From the NCBI GenBank assembly GCA_013360745.1, contig JABWBA010000003.1:1-64000 (forward strand): a stretch of 64,000 nucleotides of DNA, in the 5' to 3' direction. Made by a program: the position numbers and the translations under genes. The DNA comes from Chthonomonadales bacterium. Lineage in GTDB: Bacteria > Armatimonadota > Chthonomonadetes > Chthonomonadales > CAJBBX01. Positions 18,440 through 27,286 of the stretch are shown here, in pieces. The notes under the pieces were generated by a model, which saw only the letters and a list, made by a program, of their open reading frames with translations, made no database searches and was not told the DNA's origin. Within the stretch, counting starts at the first letter, position 1. Every line of letters begins with the position of its first letter.

Positions 18440-19449
18440 CAGGTCCATCCCAGGCCCGCCAGTATGATCGCAGACCCTGAGCACAGCAGGGTGATGAGGC
18501 AGAAACGGCCCACGACCCGCGTCTCGGGCCAACCGATCTCTTCGAAGTGGTGGTGCAGCGGAGCCCGTCGCAAGAGCCGATGGCCTCGGGCATACTCAAC
18601 GCCATGCCGGCGCCGCCGATGTTTGAAGACGAGGACCTGCGCGATCACCGACAGGGTTTCGACCCAGAACATCGCGGTCGCAACAAGGACGGTGCCGATT
18701 GCGCCCGCAAGAACGCCCTGAACTGCGAGAAACGCTCCCAGCGCCAGCGCGCCCGTATTGCCAAGAAACACCTGCGCCGGATGGACGTTGTACCATAGAA
18801 AGCCTGCGCACGCGCCTGCAAGGGCCAGCGTCGTCGCCCCGAGGGCGTGGTCTCCGCCCGATGCGTACACGGAGACACCGGTCCCGAACAGGGCTATCGA
18901 CGCCATGCCAGGCGTCAAACCATCCAGACCATCCGCCAGGTTGGTCGCGTTGCTCAGGCCGACGATCCAGATGACGGCCAGCGGGGCGAACGGCCAGGTA
19001 ATGGATACGCCGAGGACCGTTTCCAACACCGGTCGCGGCGCCCGGAGGTATGCCGCAGTGATGACTCCGATTGCAGCAACGAACTGGAGAAGGAGCTTGG
19101 AACGCGATCCGAGGCCCAGATTGCGCCCTCGACGGATGATCAGGACATCATCCAGAAGGCCGATCAGACCGAATACGGCAACGGTGCAGCAGAGGATCCA
19201 GCCTGATGCGGTCATTCCGCCGAGCGCCGCCCATAGGAGGACGCCGGCGACGAACCCCGTTGAGACCATGAGGCCACCCATGGTCGGCGTACCCTGCTTG
19301 GCCGCGTGCCGCTCCGGAGCGTCGACCGATACGTTTTGTCGCACGCCGTTCCTGCGGAGCCAACCCAGAATGGGCACACCGCTAAGGATCGTTACGGCGC
19401 ACGCGCCGAGCCCGATCCCGAGCCCATCGATCACACCGTACTGCATCAC
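18439..19449 (-). CDS. mraY: Phospho-N-acetylmuramoyl-pentapeptide-transferase
   Basis: MraY transfers phospho-MurNAc-pentapeptide to undecaprenyl phosphate to make lipid I. The 336-residue membrane protein has KQGTPTMGGLM, the catalytic aspartates in FGLIGLLDDVLI, NATNLADGLDGL, and the HHHFE motif near the C-terminus. The start is GTG at 19449, with an ATG next to it, overlapping the murE stop. It directly follows murE, so there is no room for the murF gene usually found here. Confidence 0.97.
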   Translation of the reverse strand: MMQYGVIDGLGIGLGACAVTILSGVPILGWLRRNGVRQNVSVDAPERHAAKQGTPTMGGLMVSTGFVAGVLLWAALGGMTASGWILCCTVAVFGLIGLLDDVLIIRRGRNLGLGSRSKLLLQFVAAIGVITAAYLRAPRPVLETVLGVSITWPFAPLAVIWIVGLSNATNLADGLDGLTPGMASIALFGTGVSVYASGGDHALGATTLALAGACAGFLWYNVHPAQVFLGNTGALALGAFLAVQGVLAGAIGTVLVATAMFWVETLSVIAQVLVFKHRRRRHGVEYARGHRLLRRAPLHHHFEEIGWPETRVVGRFCLITLLCSGSAIILAGLGWT

Positions 19450-20948
19450 TGCATCGCTTCCAGGATCTCGCGCACCACGAGGCGATCGTCATACGGTATA
19501 CGCTCATCACCGACAATCGTAACGGTCTCACCTCCCTTGCCCGCGATCAACAGCAGGTCGCCCGGCCTCGCCGCCTCCATCGCGAGCCGGATCGCTTCGC
19601 GCCGGTCCGGTTCCACTATAACGGCCGCCGTGGCGTCACCCATGCCCGCGAGGATCTCCTTTATGATGGCCTCGGGATCTTCATGGCGTGGGTTGTCACT
19701 GGTCACGACGACGATGTCCGCCCCGGTTCCGGCGAGCTTGCCGATGATCGGCCGCTTCCCCCGGTCACGATCCCCGCCGCAGCCCACAACCAGAATGATG
19801 CGGTCGGGATTCAGGGCTCGCGCGGAATGGAGCAGCGATTCGATCCCGGCGGGCGTGTGAGCGAAGTCAACGATCACATCCCAGCCCCGCCCGGTCTGCA
19901 CGGACTCGAATCGGCCAGGCACCGGCGGCATCGTCGACAGCCCCTCTACGATCGCGTTAGAATCCATACCGAGGCTGATCGAGGCCCCGATCGCTCCCAG
20001 TGCGTTGGCGACCTGGAAAACGCCTCCGATCGGCAAGGTGATCGGTAACCTCCCGCAGGTCCCATCGACGACGAACTCGGTCCCCCTCGGATGGGCGATC
20101 ACACCGGACGCCTGCAGGTCGGCAGGCCGAGCGGTGGCGAAGGTGATCACTCGACCATCCGTCGCCTCCACGACCGCATCCCCTCTGGGATCGTCCATAT
20201 TCACGATCCCAGTGAACTCCCCGTTGGACCAGCGCGGGTACTCCGCGAACAGCCGGAGCTTCGCCTGGAAGTAGTCATCGAGATCATGATGGTAGTCCAG
20301 ATGATCCTGGGTCAGATTCGTAAACACGCCAGCGCTCACGGCGATGCCGTCCGTTCGGTTCAGGGCAAGACCGTGGCTGCTGGCTTCCATGGCGAGGACC
20401 TCCACGCCCATCGCCCGCATCTCGCTCATGATGCGCTGAAGATCGTCGGCTTCCGGCGTCGTATGCGCACAGGGCAGTTCCCGGCCGAGCGCTTCGGCGC
20501 CGAGGGTTCCGATTCTCCCGGGCTTCAGTCCCGCAGCTCGGGCAATCGCGGCTACCATGGCCGCGGTCGTCGTCTTACCGTTGGTGCCGGTGACGGCGAC
20601 CACGCGCATGGCATGGGACGGGCGTCCGTACACCTCGGCGGCACACAGCGCGAGCGCCCGTCGGGTATCGGTCACAATCAGGGCGGGAGCCCCGGACGCC
20701 AGACGGGATCTCTCCGCATGATCGACAACATAGCCGACTGCGCCCCGATCCTTTGCGTCCGCAATGAAACGATGCCCGTCCGTTTGTCCCCCACGGATAC
20801 AGACAAATAGGTCGCCGAGACTCACCTCGCGGGAATCATGGCGCACCCCTGTGACGACCGCATCGCCGACGCGATCAACGCAGAGCTCGCCAAGGCTCGC
20901 GGCCAGGCCGGACAACGTACCCCGGGGATCGTGATTACCGGCGTTCAT
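19446..20948 (-). CDS. murE: UDP-MurNAc-tripeptide synthetase (meso-DAP-adding MurE)
   Basis: MurE adds the third residue of the stem peptide. It has the ATP loop VTGTNGKTTTAAM and the DNPR motif (TSDNPRHEDP), which in characterised enzymes recognises meso-diaminopimelate rather than L-lysine. I prefer the ATG at 20948, with GAGG six bases upstream, over the ORF-track start at 20960, which lacks such a site. This leaves about 500 residues and a 14-base overlap with the ftsI-like gene. Confidence 0.95.
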   Translation of the reverse strand: MNAGNHDPRGTLSGLAASLGELCVDRVGDAVVTGVRHDSREVSLGDLFVCIRGGQTDGHRFIADAKDRGAVGYVVDHAERSRLASGAPALIVTDTRRALALCAAEVYGRPSHAMRVVAVTGTNGKTTTAAMVAAIARAAGLKPGRIGTLGAEALGRELPCAHTTPEADDLQRIMSEMRAMGVEVLAMEASSHGLALNRTDGIAVSAGVFTNLTQDHLDYHHDLDDYFQAKLRLFAEYPRWSNGEFTGIVNMDDPRGDAVVEATDGRVITFATARPADLQASGVIAHPRGTEFVVDGTCGRLPITLPIGGVFQVANALGAIGASISLGMDSNAIVEGLSTMPPVPGRFESVQTGRGWDVIVDFAHTPAGIESLLHSARALNPDRIILVVGCGGDRDRGKRPIIGKLAGTGADIVVVTSDNPRHEDPEAIIKEILAGMGDATAAVIVEPDRREAIRLAMEAARPGDLLLIAGKGGETVTIVGDERIPYDDRLVVREILEAMQ

Positions 20949-22821
20949 GGGAAGCCTCATCGCGCGTGGCGGTCGTTGTCGGCATATCGGAGGCCACGTG
21001 CAAGTGGGTCATGAGATCCTCCGCGATCCGCTTCCAGTACGGAGCAGCGGCCTGAGATCCATGGTATCCGTTCTGGGAGGGTTCATCCACCACAACGGTA
21101 ATCACGGCCCTTGGCTTCGTCGCCGGAACGAAGCCGACGAAGGTTGCGATATGACCACGGTAGGCCCCATTGTCTACCTTCTGCGCCGTACCCGTTTTGC
21201 CCGCCGTCGTGTAGCCGGGCACCTCGGCCACCTTGCGGCCGGTCCCCCTGACTACCACAGCGCGGAGGTAACCGCGAACCTCCTCGGCCACCTCTTTGGA
21301 AAAGATCCTATCGATCCTGTGGACGGGATAACGGCGCTGGGCCGGGCTTCCTGGCGCGCCAAAGTAGGAGATGATGCGTGGTTGGATCAACCTGCCCCCA
21401 TTCGCGAGCGCTCCGTAGACGGCAGTGAGTGCGAGGGGACTGATAGAAATCGATTGTCCGAATCCGATCCTGGCGATATCGTCTCGGCTCGGCACGTCCT
21501 CGGGACGTCGGACCACGGTATATCCCGGTTGATCGTTGTACAGTTGTATGCCGGTTTGGGCAAAGAAGCCGCAGTTTCGGAGCCCTTCGTTCAATCGTGC
21601 CCACCCGAGCCGCAGAGATATCCGCGCAACTCCGACATTGCACGACTTGGCAACGATCATCTCCGGTGTATTCGTGCCGGGAGCGGGCGTGTTGCTCTTG
21701 TGGGCTTCACACCGCAGCATCCTGTTGCCGGGGGTAAAGGCGCCGCTGCAGGGGATCGATTCGTCGTCCCGCAGCTCCCCATCCTCAAGAGCGATCGCGA
21801 CCGTTATCGGCTTCAACGCCGACCCCGGTTCGTATAACATCAACGCACGGTTTCGATCATACTCCGGGTGTTTGGCGAGGATCGCCCCGAGGTCCGGGGA
21901 TTGCAGATCGACGCTCGGTCGGCTGACCATGCCGAGTATGTCGCCAGTATGCGGATCCATCACGATCGCCGTGGCGCCGATCGGACGATGGGTTGCCATA
22001 CAGGCGTCCAGGGCGCGTGCGCAGATCCGCTGCACCTCCGCGTCCAGTGTCAGACCAACCTCCATCCCGGGGGTCGCGGACGCGCGTCGATAGGGCATCA
22101 GCGGATTCAGGCGGCGAGAGCGATCCACCGAACCGGATCGCCAGCCGATGCTGCCGGCAAGGGCGGCATCCGCCCATTGCTCGATTCCGCCAAGCCCGCG
22201 TAAGATACCCATTGGCCCCACTACGGTTCGCCCGAGGATCGCCGCGCTGACATCGCCATCCGTAACGCTCCGCTCGCTCAGCTTCCGTACGACGATTCCG
22301 TCGAGCAGATGGGGCTCTGATCGGTCACGATCGTTCGGTCGGTGAGCCAGGAAATATTCGATGGCTTGGACTTCAGCCAGAGTGGCCTCGTTCTTGATGA
22401 TTCGCTGGCGTTTCGTCTCGCCCTGTCCAGGCGCCTCGTGAAAACGACTCAGCACGTCGTTGCGATCGATACCGAGGAGGCCCGACAGGAGACGCGCCAG
22501 GCGCTCACGCCCCCGTTCCTCGGCATCCGCCCCCAGCCGGGACCACAGGGTCGTAAACCGCACTGGATCGAGTTCAATCCTGTAGATGTATCGTGTGCGC
22601 GCAAGGGGCGCTCGATTACGATCCAGGATCTCACCTCGGATCGGCATCTCGAAGACCGTCCCCGTTCGATACTTCTCGAGCAGGCTCACATAATGGGGAG
22701 CGCGCACCGTTTGCAGATAGACGACACGCACGATCAGCGCCAGCGCCGCGAGCCCACCGGCAGCGGCGGTCACCCGATGCCGAGTGAGGAGCGGATCGTT
22801 CCTACGGGAAGCAACCGCCAT
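20935..22821 (-). CDS. ftsI: Class B penicillin-binding protein, FtsI/PBP2-type transpeptidase
   Basis: This 628-residue bitopic enzyme cross-links septal peptidoglycan. It has an N-terminal membrane span (AAAGGLAALALIVRVVYLQ), a pedestal domain beginning with RGEILDRN, and a transpeptidase domain with SxxK (SALK, the serine nucleophile), SxN (SCN) and KTG (AGKTGTAQK). Its position between an ftsL-like gene and murE fits FtsI/PbpB. A six-base gap separates it from the ftsL-like gene. Confidence 0.95.
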   Translation of the reverse strand: MAVASRRNDPLLTRHRVTAAAGGLAALALIVRVVYLQTVRAPHYVSLLEKYRTGTVFEMPIRGEILDRNRAPLARTRYIYRIELDPVRFTTLWSRLGADAEERGRERLARLLSGLLGIDRNDVLSRFHEAPGQGETKRQRIIKNEATLAEVQAIEYFLAHRPNDRDRSEPHLLDGIVVRKLSERSVTDGDVSAAILGRTVVGPMGILRGLGGIEQWADAALAGSIGWRSGSVDRSRRLNPLMPYRRASATPGMEVGLTLDAEVQRICARALDACMATHRPIGATAIVMDPHTGDILGMVSRPSVDLQSPDLGAILAKHPEYDRNRALMLYEPGSALKPITVAIALEDGELRDDESIPCSGAFTPGNRMLRCEAHKSNTPAPGTNTPEMIVAKSCNVGVARISLRLGWARLNEGLRNCGFFAQTGIQLYNDQPGYTVVRRPEDVPSRDDIARIGFGQSISISPLALTAVYGALANGGRLIQPRIISYFGAPGSPAQRRYPVHRIDRIFSKEVAEEVRGYLRAVVVRGTGRKVAEVPGYTTAGKTGTAQKVDNGAYRGHIATFVGFVPATKPRAVITVVVDEPSQNGYHGSQAAAPYWKRIAEDLMTHLHVASDMPTTTATRDEASHERR

Positions 22822-22827
22822 CGGTGA

Positions 22828-23205
22828 TTAGCGTCCGATATCCTGAGCCGGTCCGGCCCTCTCCATACCGAGTTCTACCGCCCATGCGTCGAGCGTAGTA
22901 CTGTTCAACGTCGCCTCGTTGATATCGTTGGCGAACGTCCCCTCCACCTGCGTATCAACGGATAGCCGGTCCAGGCTATGAGCCCGGGCATCCGCGCGTC
23001 GCACGGCGGCTTGTCCGGCGGAATGTATGATCAGTGGCGCTGAGACTATCCCCAGCACCCCGGTGACCCAGAGCGCCGGGGCGATATTGACCAGCAGGCT
23101 GCCAGCGATCTGGCCCGGCGTGGATGGAAGGGCAGGGCGGCTCCTTCGACGCCCACGTACGGCGCCTTTATCGAGCAATGGATGTCGATGTACTTCAATA
23201 GCCAT
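22828..23205 (-). CDS. ftsL: FtsL-like small bitopic division protein
   Basis: This 125-residue protein has a basic cytoplasmic tail, one membrane span (about residues 38-60) and a short extracellular part able to form a helix. FtsL diverges strongly in sequence, so the call rests on topology, size and its place between rsmH and ftsI. The ORF-track start is rejected: the ATG at 23205 has a GAGGTAG site and lies ten bases after the rsmH stop. Confidence 0.65.
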   Translation of the reverse strand: MAIEVHRHPLLDKGAVRGRRRSRPALPSTPGQIAGSLLVNIAPALWVTGVLGIVSAPLIIHSAGQAAVRRADARAHSLDRLSVDTQVEGTFANDINEATLNSTTLDAWAVELGMERAGPAQDIGR

Positions 23206-23215
23206 GATCGCTACC

Positions 23216-24190
23216 TCACGTACTCGCCAGGGGCGGATTCGTTGGTGTGTTGAGCCGTTCGACGACACGAAGCAATGCGCTTCGCGAGCGAGGATTATCG
23301 GCAACTTCGGAGGGGGTTGGACGGAGAGCCGATTTCATCAGCGAGCGCACCTGCGGAACCCTCCCGCACCCGCAATCCGGCATGCCTTTAGGACAAATGC
23401 AGGGCCGCTCGAGCGATCGAAAGACCTGCTTGACTACCCGATCTTCGGTGGAACAGAAGCTAAGGCAGGCGATTCGACCCCCGGGGCGCAGCCGGGACGT
23501 TACGGCCGTAATCGATTCGCGGATCGAGCCGAGATCATCGGTCACGGCGTATCGGAGCGCCATCATGGCGCGCGTCGCCACATGCCGATCCGCAGGCCAC
23601 GCCTTCCTCGGGATCGATCGTTCGACCAGCTTGACGAACTGGAGGGTCGTTCGGAACGGCTCTCGACGACGCTGCTCAACGATGGACTCCGCAATCCGGG
23701 GCGCCCATGTCTCGTCTCCGAAATCGCGAAAGAGGCGCGTAAGCTGTCGTTGATCAAGCGTCATCAACAGATCCGCCGCAGATGGCCCCGACGGCGGATG
23801 CCGTCGCATATCGAGAGGCGCGTCGTGCCGAAATGAGTATCCAAGCTGCCCCTCATAATCCGCCGAGCTAAGGCCCTGATCGTACAGCACCCCGTCCACG
23901 TCTCCCATCCCTTCCTCATCGAGGATATCGGCGATCTCCCGGTGATTCCGCTGCACAGCAACGACTCGTATCGGCACGTCGGACAGGCGTCGCGCGGCTA
24001 TCTCCAGAGAGTCCGCGTTTGTATCCAGGATCAACAGCCTCGAGCCCGGCGCCATCCGAAGCGCTAACAGCAGGGCATGTCCTCCATGACCTGCTGTTGC
24101 ATCCACCAGCACACGACAAACTTCGGGCCGCAGCCACTCGACGCACTCCGCCGCCATCACCGATGAGTGCAGCCCGTGCTCCAACATCAC
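23216..24190 (-). CDS. rsmH: 16S rRNA (cytosine(1402)-N(4))-methyltransferase
   Basis: RsmH (MraW) methylates C1402 in the ribosomal P site using SAM. The 324-residue protein has the SAM loop region VLVDATAGHGGHALLLALR, SFRHDAPLDMRR, CLSFCSTEDRVVKQ and the C-terminal CGCG...NPRSRSALLR segment. Some positions diverge from the usual form: YDQGLSS replaces a typical DLGVSS. The start is GTG at 24190 or the adjacent ATG, overlapping the mraZ stop. Confidence 0.94.
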   Translation of the reverse strand: MMLEHGLHSSVMAAECVEWLRPEVCRVLVDATAGHGGHALLLALRMAPGSRLLILDTNADSLEIAARRLSDVPIRVVAVQRNHREIADILDEEGMGDVDGVLYDQGLSSADYEGQLGYSFRHDAPLDMRRHPPSGPSAADLLMTLDQRQLTRLFRDFGDETWAPRIAESIVEQRRREPFRTTLQFVKLVERSIPRKAWPADRHVATRAMMALRYAVTDDLGSIRESITAVTSRLRPGGRIACLSFCSTEDRVVKQVFRSLERPCICPKGMPDCGCGRVPQVRSLMKSALRPTPSEVADNPRSRSALLRVVERLNTPTNPPLAST

Positions 24191-24621
24191 ACGATCTCAG
24201 GGACTCCTGCCGCCTCGGCTGCCGGACCAACGATCTCCTGTTTAAACGTCTGCTGGGCGTATTTGTAGTACTCGACATGGCTCCATACCTCGAAGTGCGA
24301 GCCGGTGCCGAGCAGCACCACCCGGGACGGAGTCGCGATCAGTGCATACGACCGATGAACGTCGGGTATCATAAACCGGTGCGTTGCGTCGATATTCACG
24401 TGCGCTATGGAGCCCCATATGCGCCTCAACCGCGGATCCGAGGTTTCGTGGATCTTTTGCTGGACGCGGCTGGCCATCGCACGGAACCCTTCTTCGGTAT
24501 AGACGCGGATGGCGAGATCGACATTCAACATGACAACAAATGACTTTACATCAGGCGAACGAAACGGAATCGGCAGGACGACCCTGCCCTTATCGTCCAT
24601 CGAGTTTTCATGTGTCCCCAT
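24187..24621 (-). CDS. mraZ: Transcriptional regulator MraZ
   Basis: MraZ is a double AbrB/SpoVT-fold DNA-binding protein encoded at the head of many dcw clusters, where it regulates its own operon. The first repeat (DDKGRVVLPIPFR) is clear and the second (DATHRFMIPDVHRSYA) is weaker. The ORF track begins 51 bases upstream, but family alignment supports the ATG of MGTHENSMDD at 24621, giving 144 residues. The skipped stretch carries likely MraZ boxes, consistent with non-coding leader. Confidence 0.93.
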   Translation of the reverse strand: MGTHENSMDDKGRVVLPIPFRSPDVKSFVVMLNVDLAIRVYTEEGFRAMASRVQQKIHETSDPRLRRIWGSIAHVNIDATHRFMIPDVHRSYALIATPSRVVLLGTGSHFEVWSHVEYYKYAQQTFKQEIVGPAAEAAGVPEIV

Positions 24622-24638
24622 GTACACCACGATCAGTT

Positions 24639-24652
24639 CCCACAAAAACCCA
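24639..24652 (-). promoter_or_regulatory. Putative MraZ operator: two TGGG direct repeats
   Basis: Read on the minus strand, GTGGGTTTTTGTGGG places two TGGG repeats exactly ten bases apart, ending 18 bases before the mraZ start. Known MraZ operators are TGGGN direct repeats with five-base spacers, so spacing and motif both fit. A further GTGG occurs 12 bases closer to mraZ, off the period. A third in-phase repeat is not seen. Confidence 0.55.
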
Positions 24653-24720
24653 CGGATTACACCCCGCTGCACGCTTATGTAACGATCAATATGGGACTAG
24701 TTACCACAAAAGTCTCCTGA

Positions 24721-24749
24721 AGTATAAATCAGCGACTTGCGAATGTCAA
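24721..24749 (-). promoter_or_regulatory. Sigma-70-type promoter of the dcw operon
   Basis: On the minus strand, TTGACA (24749 to 24744) and TATACT (24726 to 24721) are separated by exactly 17 bases, close to the ideal vegetative promoter. Initiation would fall near 24714, leaving a leader of about 90 bases before mraZ. The MraZ repeats lie inside that leader. No other gene stands between this site and mraZ. Confidence 0.85.
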
Positions 24750-24898
24750 GCCCTTCTATCGCGATTGGCAAGGAATCGCAGAACGATTTCGACCGGCGTC
24801 CAAAGGCAACAAGAAGGGATGACGCGGCAGGGCGCAGACATGCAGCTCCCTACCCGCATCGGGTGGGGCTCGGGGACGAACGATGGGATGCGGCGGGT

Positions 24899-26332
24899 TT
24901 AGTTGGAGGTTGACGTTGGCCCGGTGCTCAGCGGGACCGGAGATCCAGATCCGACGCCAGCCGACGCTGGCGGTTTTGGCGCTTGACGCTGTCCGGTCCC
25001 AACTGAGACGATCCGGGGAAAGCTGCTGTAGACATCCCGTGATAGTTGTGTCCGCGACACCAGCTTACCGTTCTGCCGAACAACGCGCCAGACTGTGACC
25101 CGATGTCCGGAACGCCCGGCATCGACCACGACCGTTTTACCCGCCGGAAGGTCCGGGCTCTTGACGGTCTTTCGCGGAGCGCCCCACGACGACACGCCGG
25201 TCCGTTCGATGGTGATCGTGCGTCCGGGTATTCGCTTCCCGAACACCCGCACCGACACCCAACCGTTGGAGCCATCCGCGATCAAACCTACCGCGGTGTC
25301 ACCGCTATTGCGCAGTTTCAAGTCAATGGCGCCATAGACGACGGTAGCATCCCTGCCCGGCGGCACATAGTGGACCGGAAAGGCGTGATGCTGTCTTCGC
25401 ACCACGTCGAGGCCGGCAAGCAGCCCGGCGTTATAGACGGTGGTCGAGACCTGGCAGACGCCGCCGCCCATCCCCGGCTCCATGCGTCCGCGGACGATGA
25501 CCGGAGCCATCTTGAAGCCGTTTTCGGCATCCCGCGGCCCCACGATATCATTGTAGGAGAACACGTCGCCCGGCTTCAAAATCGTCCCGTTAATCCGCCG
25601 GCAAGCGATCTCCAGATTCCGCTTCCGGTTGCCACGTTCGTTGTAGTGCGTCTTGAAGGAGGCGATCTCGTCAACGATTCCCGCGGCGTCCGCGCTGGTG
25701 ACCGGCGGCGGGACCTCGGACAGATGAACGATCGCGCTTGTCGCTTCATGATCTCGAAGGGCATCCCGAACCGTTGCGAGCGATGTCTTAGGATCGATCC
25801 CTCGACCGGCTAATCCGTCAATGATCTTCGGCGCGCCGCTCTGGAGTACGAGCCGAGCGGGCCTGGGCGGCCGCGCAAGAATGGGCGCGACGTTGTATTT
25901 CAGATACCGCTCGAGGCGCGGAGTATCTACGGTCCAGACGGGTTTCACGTCCTCGATCTCACCGCGACCGAACAACCGGCCGACGCGAGCCAGCCATCCT
26001 TCGCTCCGAGCGATTCGTGCGGCCTCGTTGAGCATTCCTTCGATATCAAGAGCCGCGCCAAGCGATGAACGGCGGGTATTCCACATCCGTCTCCGCTCGC
26101 CGTCCGGCGCTGCGATGAGAATGAACCCTCGTCCATGCTGCCCATCAGCCCAGGTGCGGAGGTCCTTCCGCATTTGCGCGATGTTCTTTCCTGCACACTC
26201 GATCCCGGCGATTCGGAGCCAGTCCGGCAGGTTCTGAGAGTCGATGGAGCCGGAGTCGGCGGCCGACGCGGCGACCACCACGCATAGAACCGCTACGGCG
26301 CCGCCCGTACCGCAGATAGTACGAAGGGTCAT
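24899..26332 (-). CDS. VanW family protein, exported
   Basis: This 477-residue protein has a signal sequence ([18 protein letters not shown]), a putative peptidoglycan-binding-like middle, a VanW domain ([14 protein letters not shown], then [16 protein letters not shown]), and a late G5-like stretch ending in SFPRIVSVG. VanW is named from vancomycin-resistance loci, but most members lie outside them and their function is unknown. No other van gene is here, so no resistance is implied. Its ATG overlaps the cysE stop as ATGA. Confidence 0.9.
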   Translation of the reverse strand: MTLRTICGTGGAVAVLCVVVAASAADSGSIDSQNLPDWLRIAGIECAGKNIAQMRKDLRTWADGQHGRGFILIAAPDGERRRMWNTRRSSLGAALDIEGMLNEAARIARSEGWLARVGRLFGRGEIEDVKPVWTVDTPRLERYLKYNVAPILARPPRPARLVLQSGAPKIIDGLAGRGIDPKTSLATVRDALRDHEATSAIVHLSEVPPPVTSADAAGIVDEIASFKTHYNERGNRKRNLEIACRRINGTILKPGDVFSYNDIVGPRDAENGFKMAPVIVRGRMEPGMGGGVCQVSTTVYNAGLLAGLDVVRRQHHAFPVHYVPPGRDATVVYGAIDLKLRNSGDTAVGLIADGSNGWVSVRVFGKRIPGRTITIERTGVSSWGAPRKTVKSPDLPAGKTVVVDAGRSGHRVTVWRVVRQNGKLVSRTQLSRDVYSSFPRIVSVGTGQRQAPKPPASAGVGSGSPVPLSTGPTSTSN

Positions 26333-27066
26333 TCCTTTATCTCTCTTAGCGCATCCATATCCGACATCCTTCGACTTCCTTCATACGCATCATGTTCCGC
26401 TAGATGCTGCCCCAGCTTTTCAATATGCTGTTCGAGAAGCTCGACTCGCTGACGCAGTCCCCGTATCACCTCGTCCTGAGGGTCGACGCGGTTGATCACG
26501 TTATCCATCACCGCGAGATCCGGATCGACGCGATACCCGTCCCGCATGATGATGCGACCCGGCACGCCTACTGCCGTGCAGTTCGCCGGCACATCCCGAT
26601 TGATCACCGCGTTCGCGCCGATTTTGGAGTTATCCCCGATGGTAATATCGCCGATCAGGCGGGCGCCCATGCCAATCAATACGTTGTTTCCGATCGTAGG
26701 ATGCCGCTTGGCTTGATCGAATCGCGTACCGCCCAGAGTGACTTGATGGTACATCAGGACATCATCCCCGATGACCGCCGTCTCGCCGATCACGACTCCC
26801 ATCCCATGATCGATGAAGAACCTTCTACCGATAACGGCTCCCGGATGGATCTCTATTCCCGTTAGAAAGCGTGAGACATGGGACAACGTCCTCGCTGCGA
26901 GCTTCCAAAACTCCTGTGGCCACACCTTTGCGGACCACAGGCGATGGGCCACACGATGGGCCAGCACCGCGTGCAAGCCCGGATAGGTGAGGACGGTCCA
27001 GATGTTGCGCGCAGCAGGGTCCCGGCGAATCGCCGTTCCGATATCCTCTCGCAATCGCCCTAACAC
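26329..27066 (-). CDS. cysE: Serine O-acetyltransferase
   Basis: CysE acetylates L-serine with acetyl-CoA, the first step of cysteine synthesis. The 245-residue protein has the left-handed beta-helix with the family core [33 protein letters not shown] and [10 protein letters not shown]. It is the short form lacking the long N-terminal domain of enteric enzymes and ends in a likely coiled coil (about residues 200-235). The start is GTG without a strong ribosome site. Coupling to vanW is probably only positional. Confidence 0.93.
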   Translation of the reverse strand: MLGRLREDIGTAIRRDPAARNIWTVLTYPGLHAVLAHRVAHRLWSAKVWPQEFWKLAARTLSHVSRFLTGIEIHPGAVIGRRFFIDHGMGVVIGETAVIGDDVLMYHQVTLGGTRFDQAKRHPTIGNNVLIGMGARLIGDITIGDNSKIGANAVINRDVPANCTAVGVPGRIIMRDGYRVDPDLAVMDNVINRVDPQDEVIRGLRQRVELLEQHIEKLGQHLAEHDAYEGSRRMSDMDALREIKE

Positions 27067-27123
27067 GTATTTCGGTCCCGGTACCTGGAATATGCGAGGC
27101 GCAGTTTAGCATATGGCGCATTC

Positions 27124-27146
27124 TGTCGTCCGACTAGTGGACGACA
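27124..27146. repeat. Inverted repeat in the cysE / membrane-protein divergent region
   Basis: TGTCGTCC and its exact complement GGACGACA form an 8-base inverted repeat around a 7-base spacer (GACTAGT). It lies 58 bases upstream of the cysE start and about 140 bases before the divergent membrane-protein start. Its size and symmetry suit a dimeric regulator site. A transcript hairpin is the alternative. Confidence 0.45.
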
Positions 27147-27286
27147 ACGTGTCGCTTGCTTCGCGCAGAGGCCAGTGAACGGGTATTGTAAGCCGTTCGA
27201 TACTGACCTCGAGGCGACGAGCATTGCATTCAACACCACCGCCGGAGGATTCGGCATGTAGGCCACCAGACTCACGCCGAGTCCGT

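Noticed and set aside
24899-26332. Vancomycin resistance locus suggested by VanW
   Set aside because: VanW domains are common outside resistance clusters, and no vanA/B/H/X/R/S-type gene is near.
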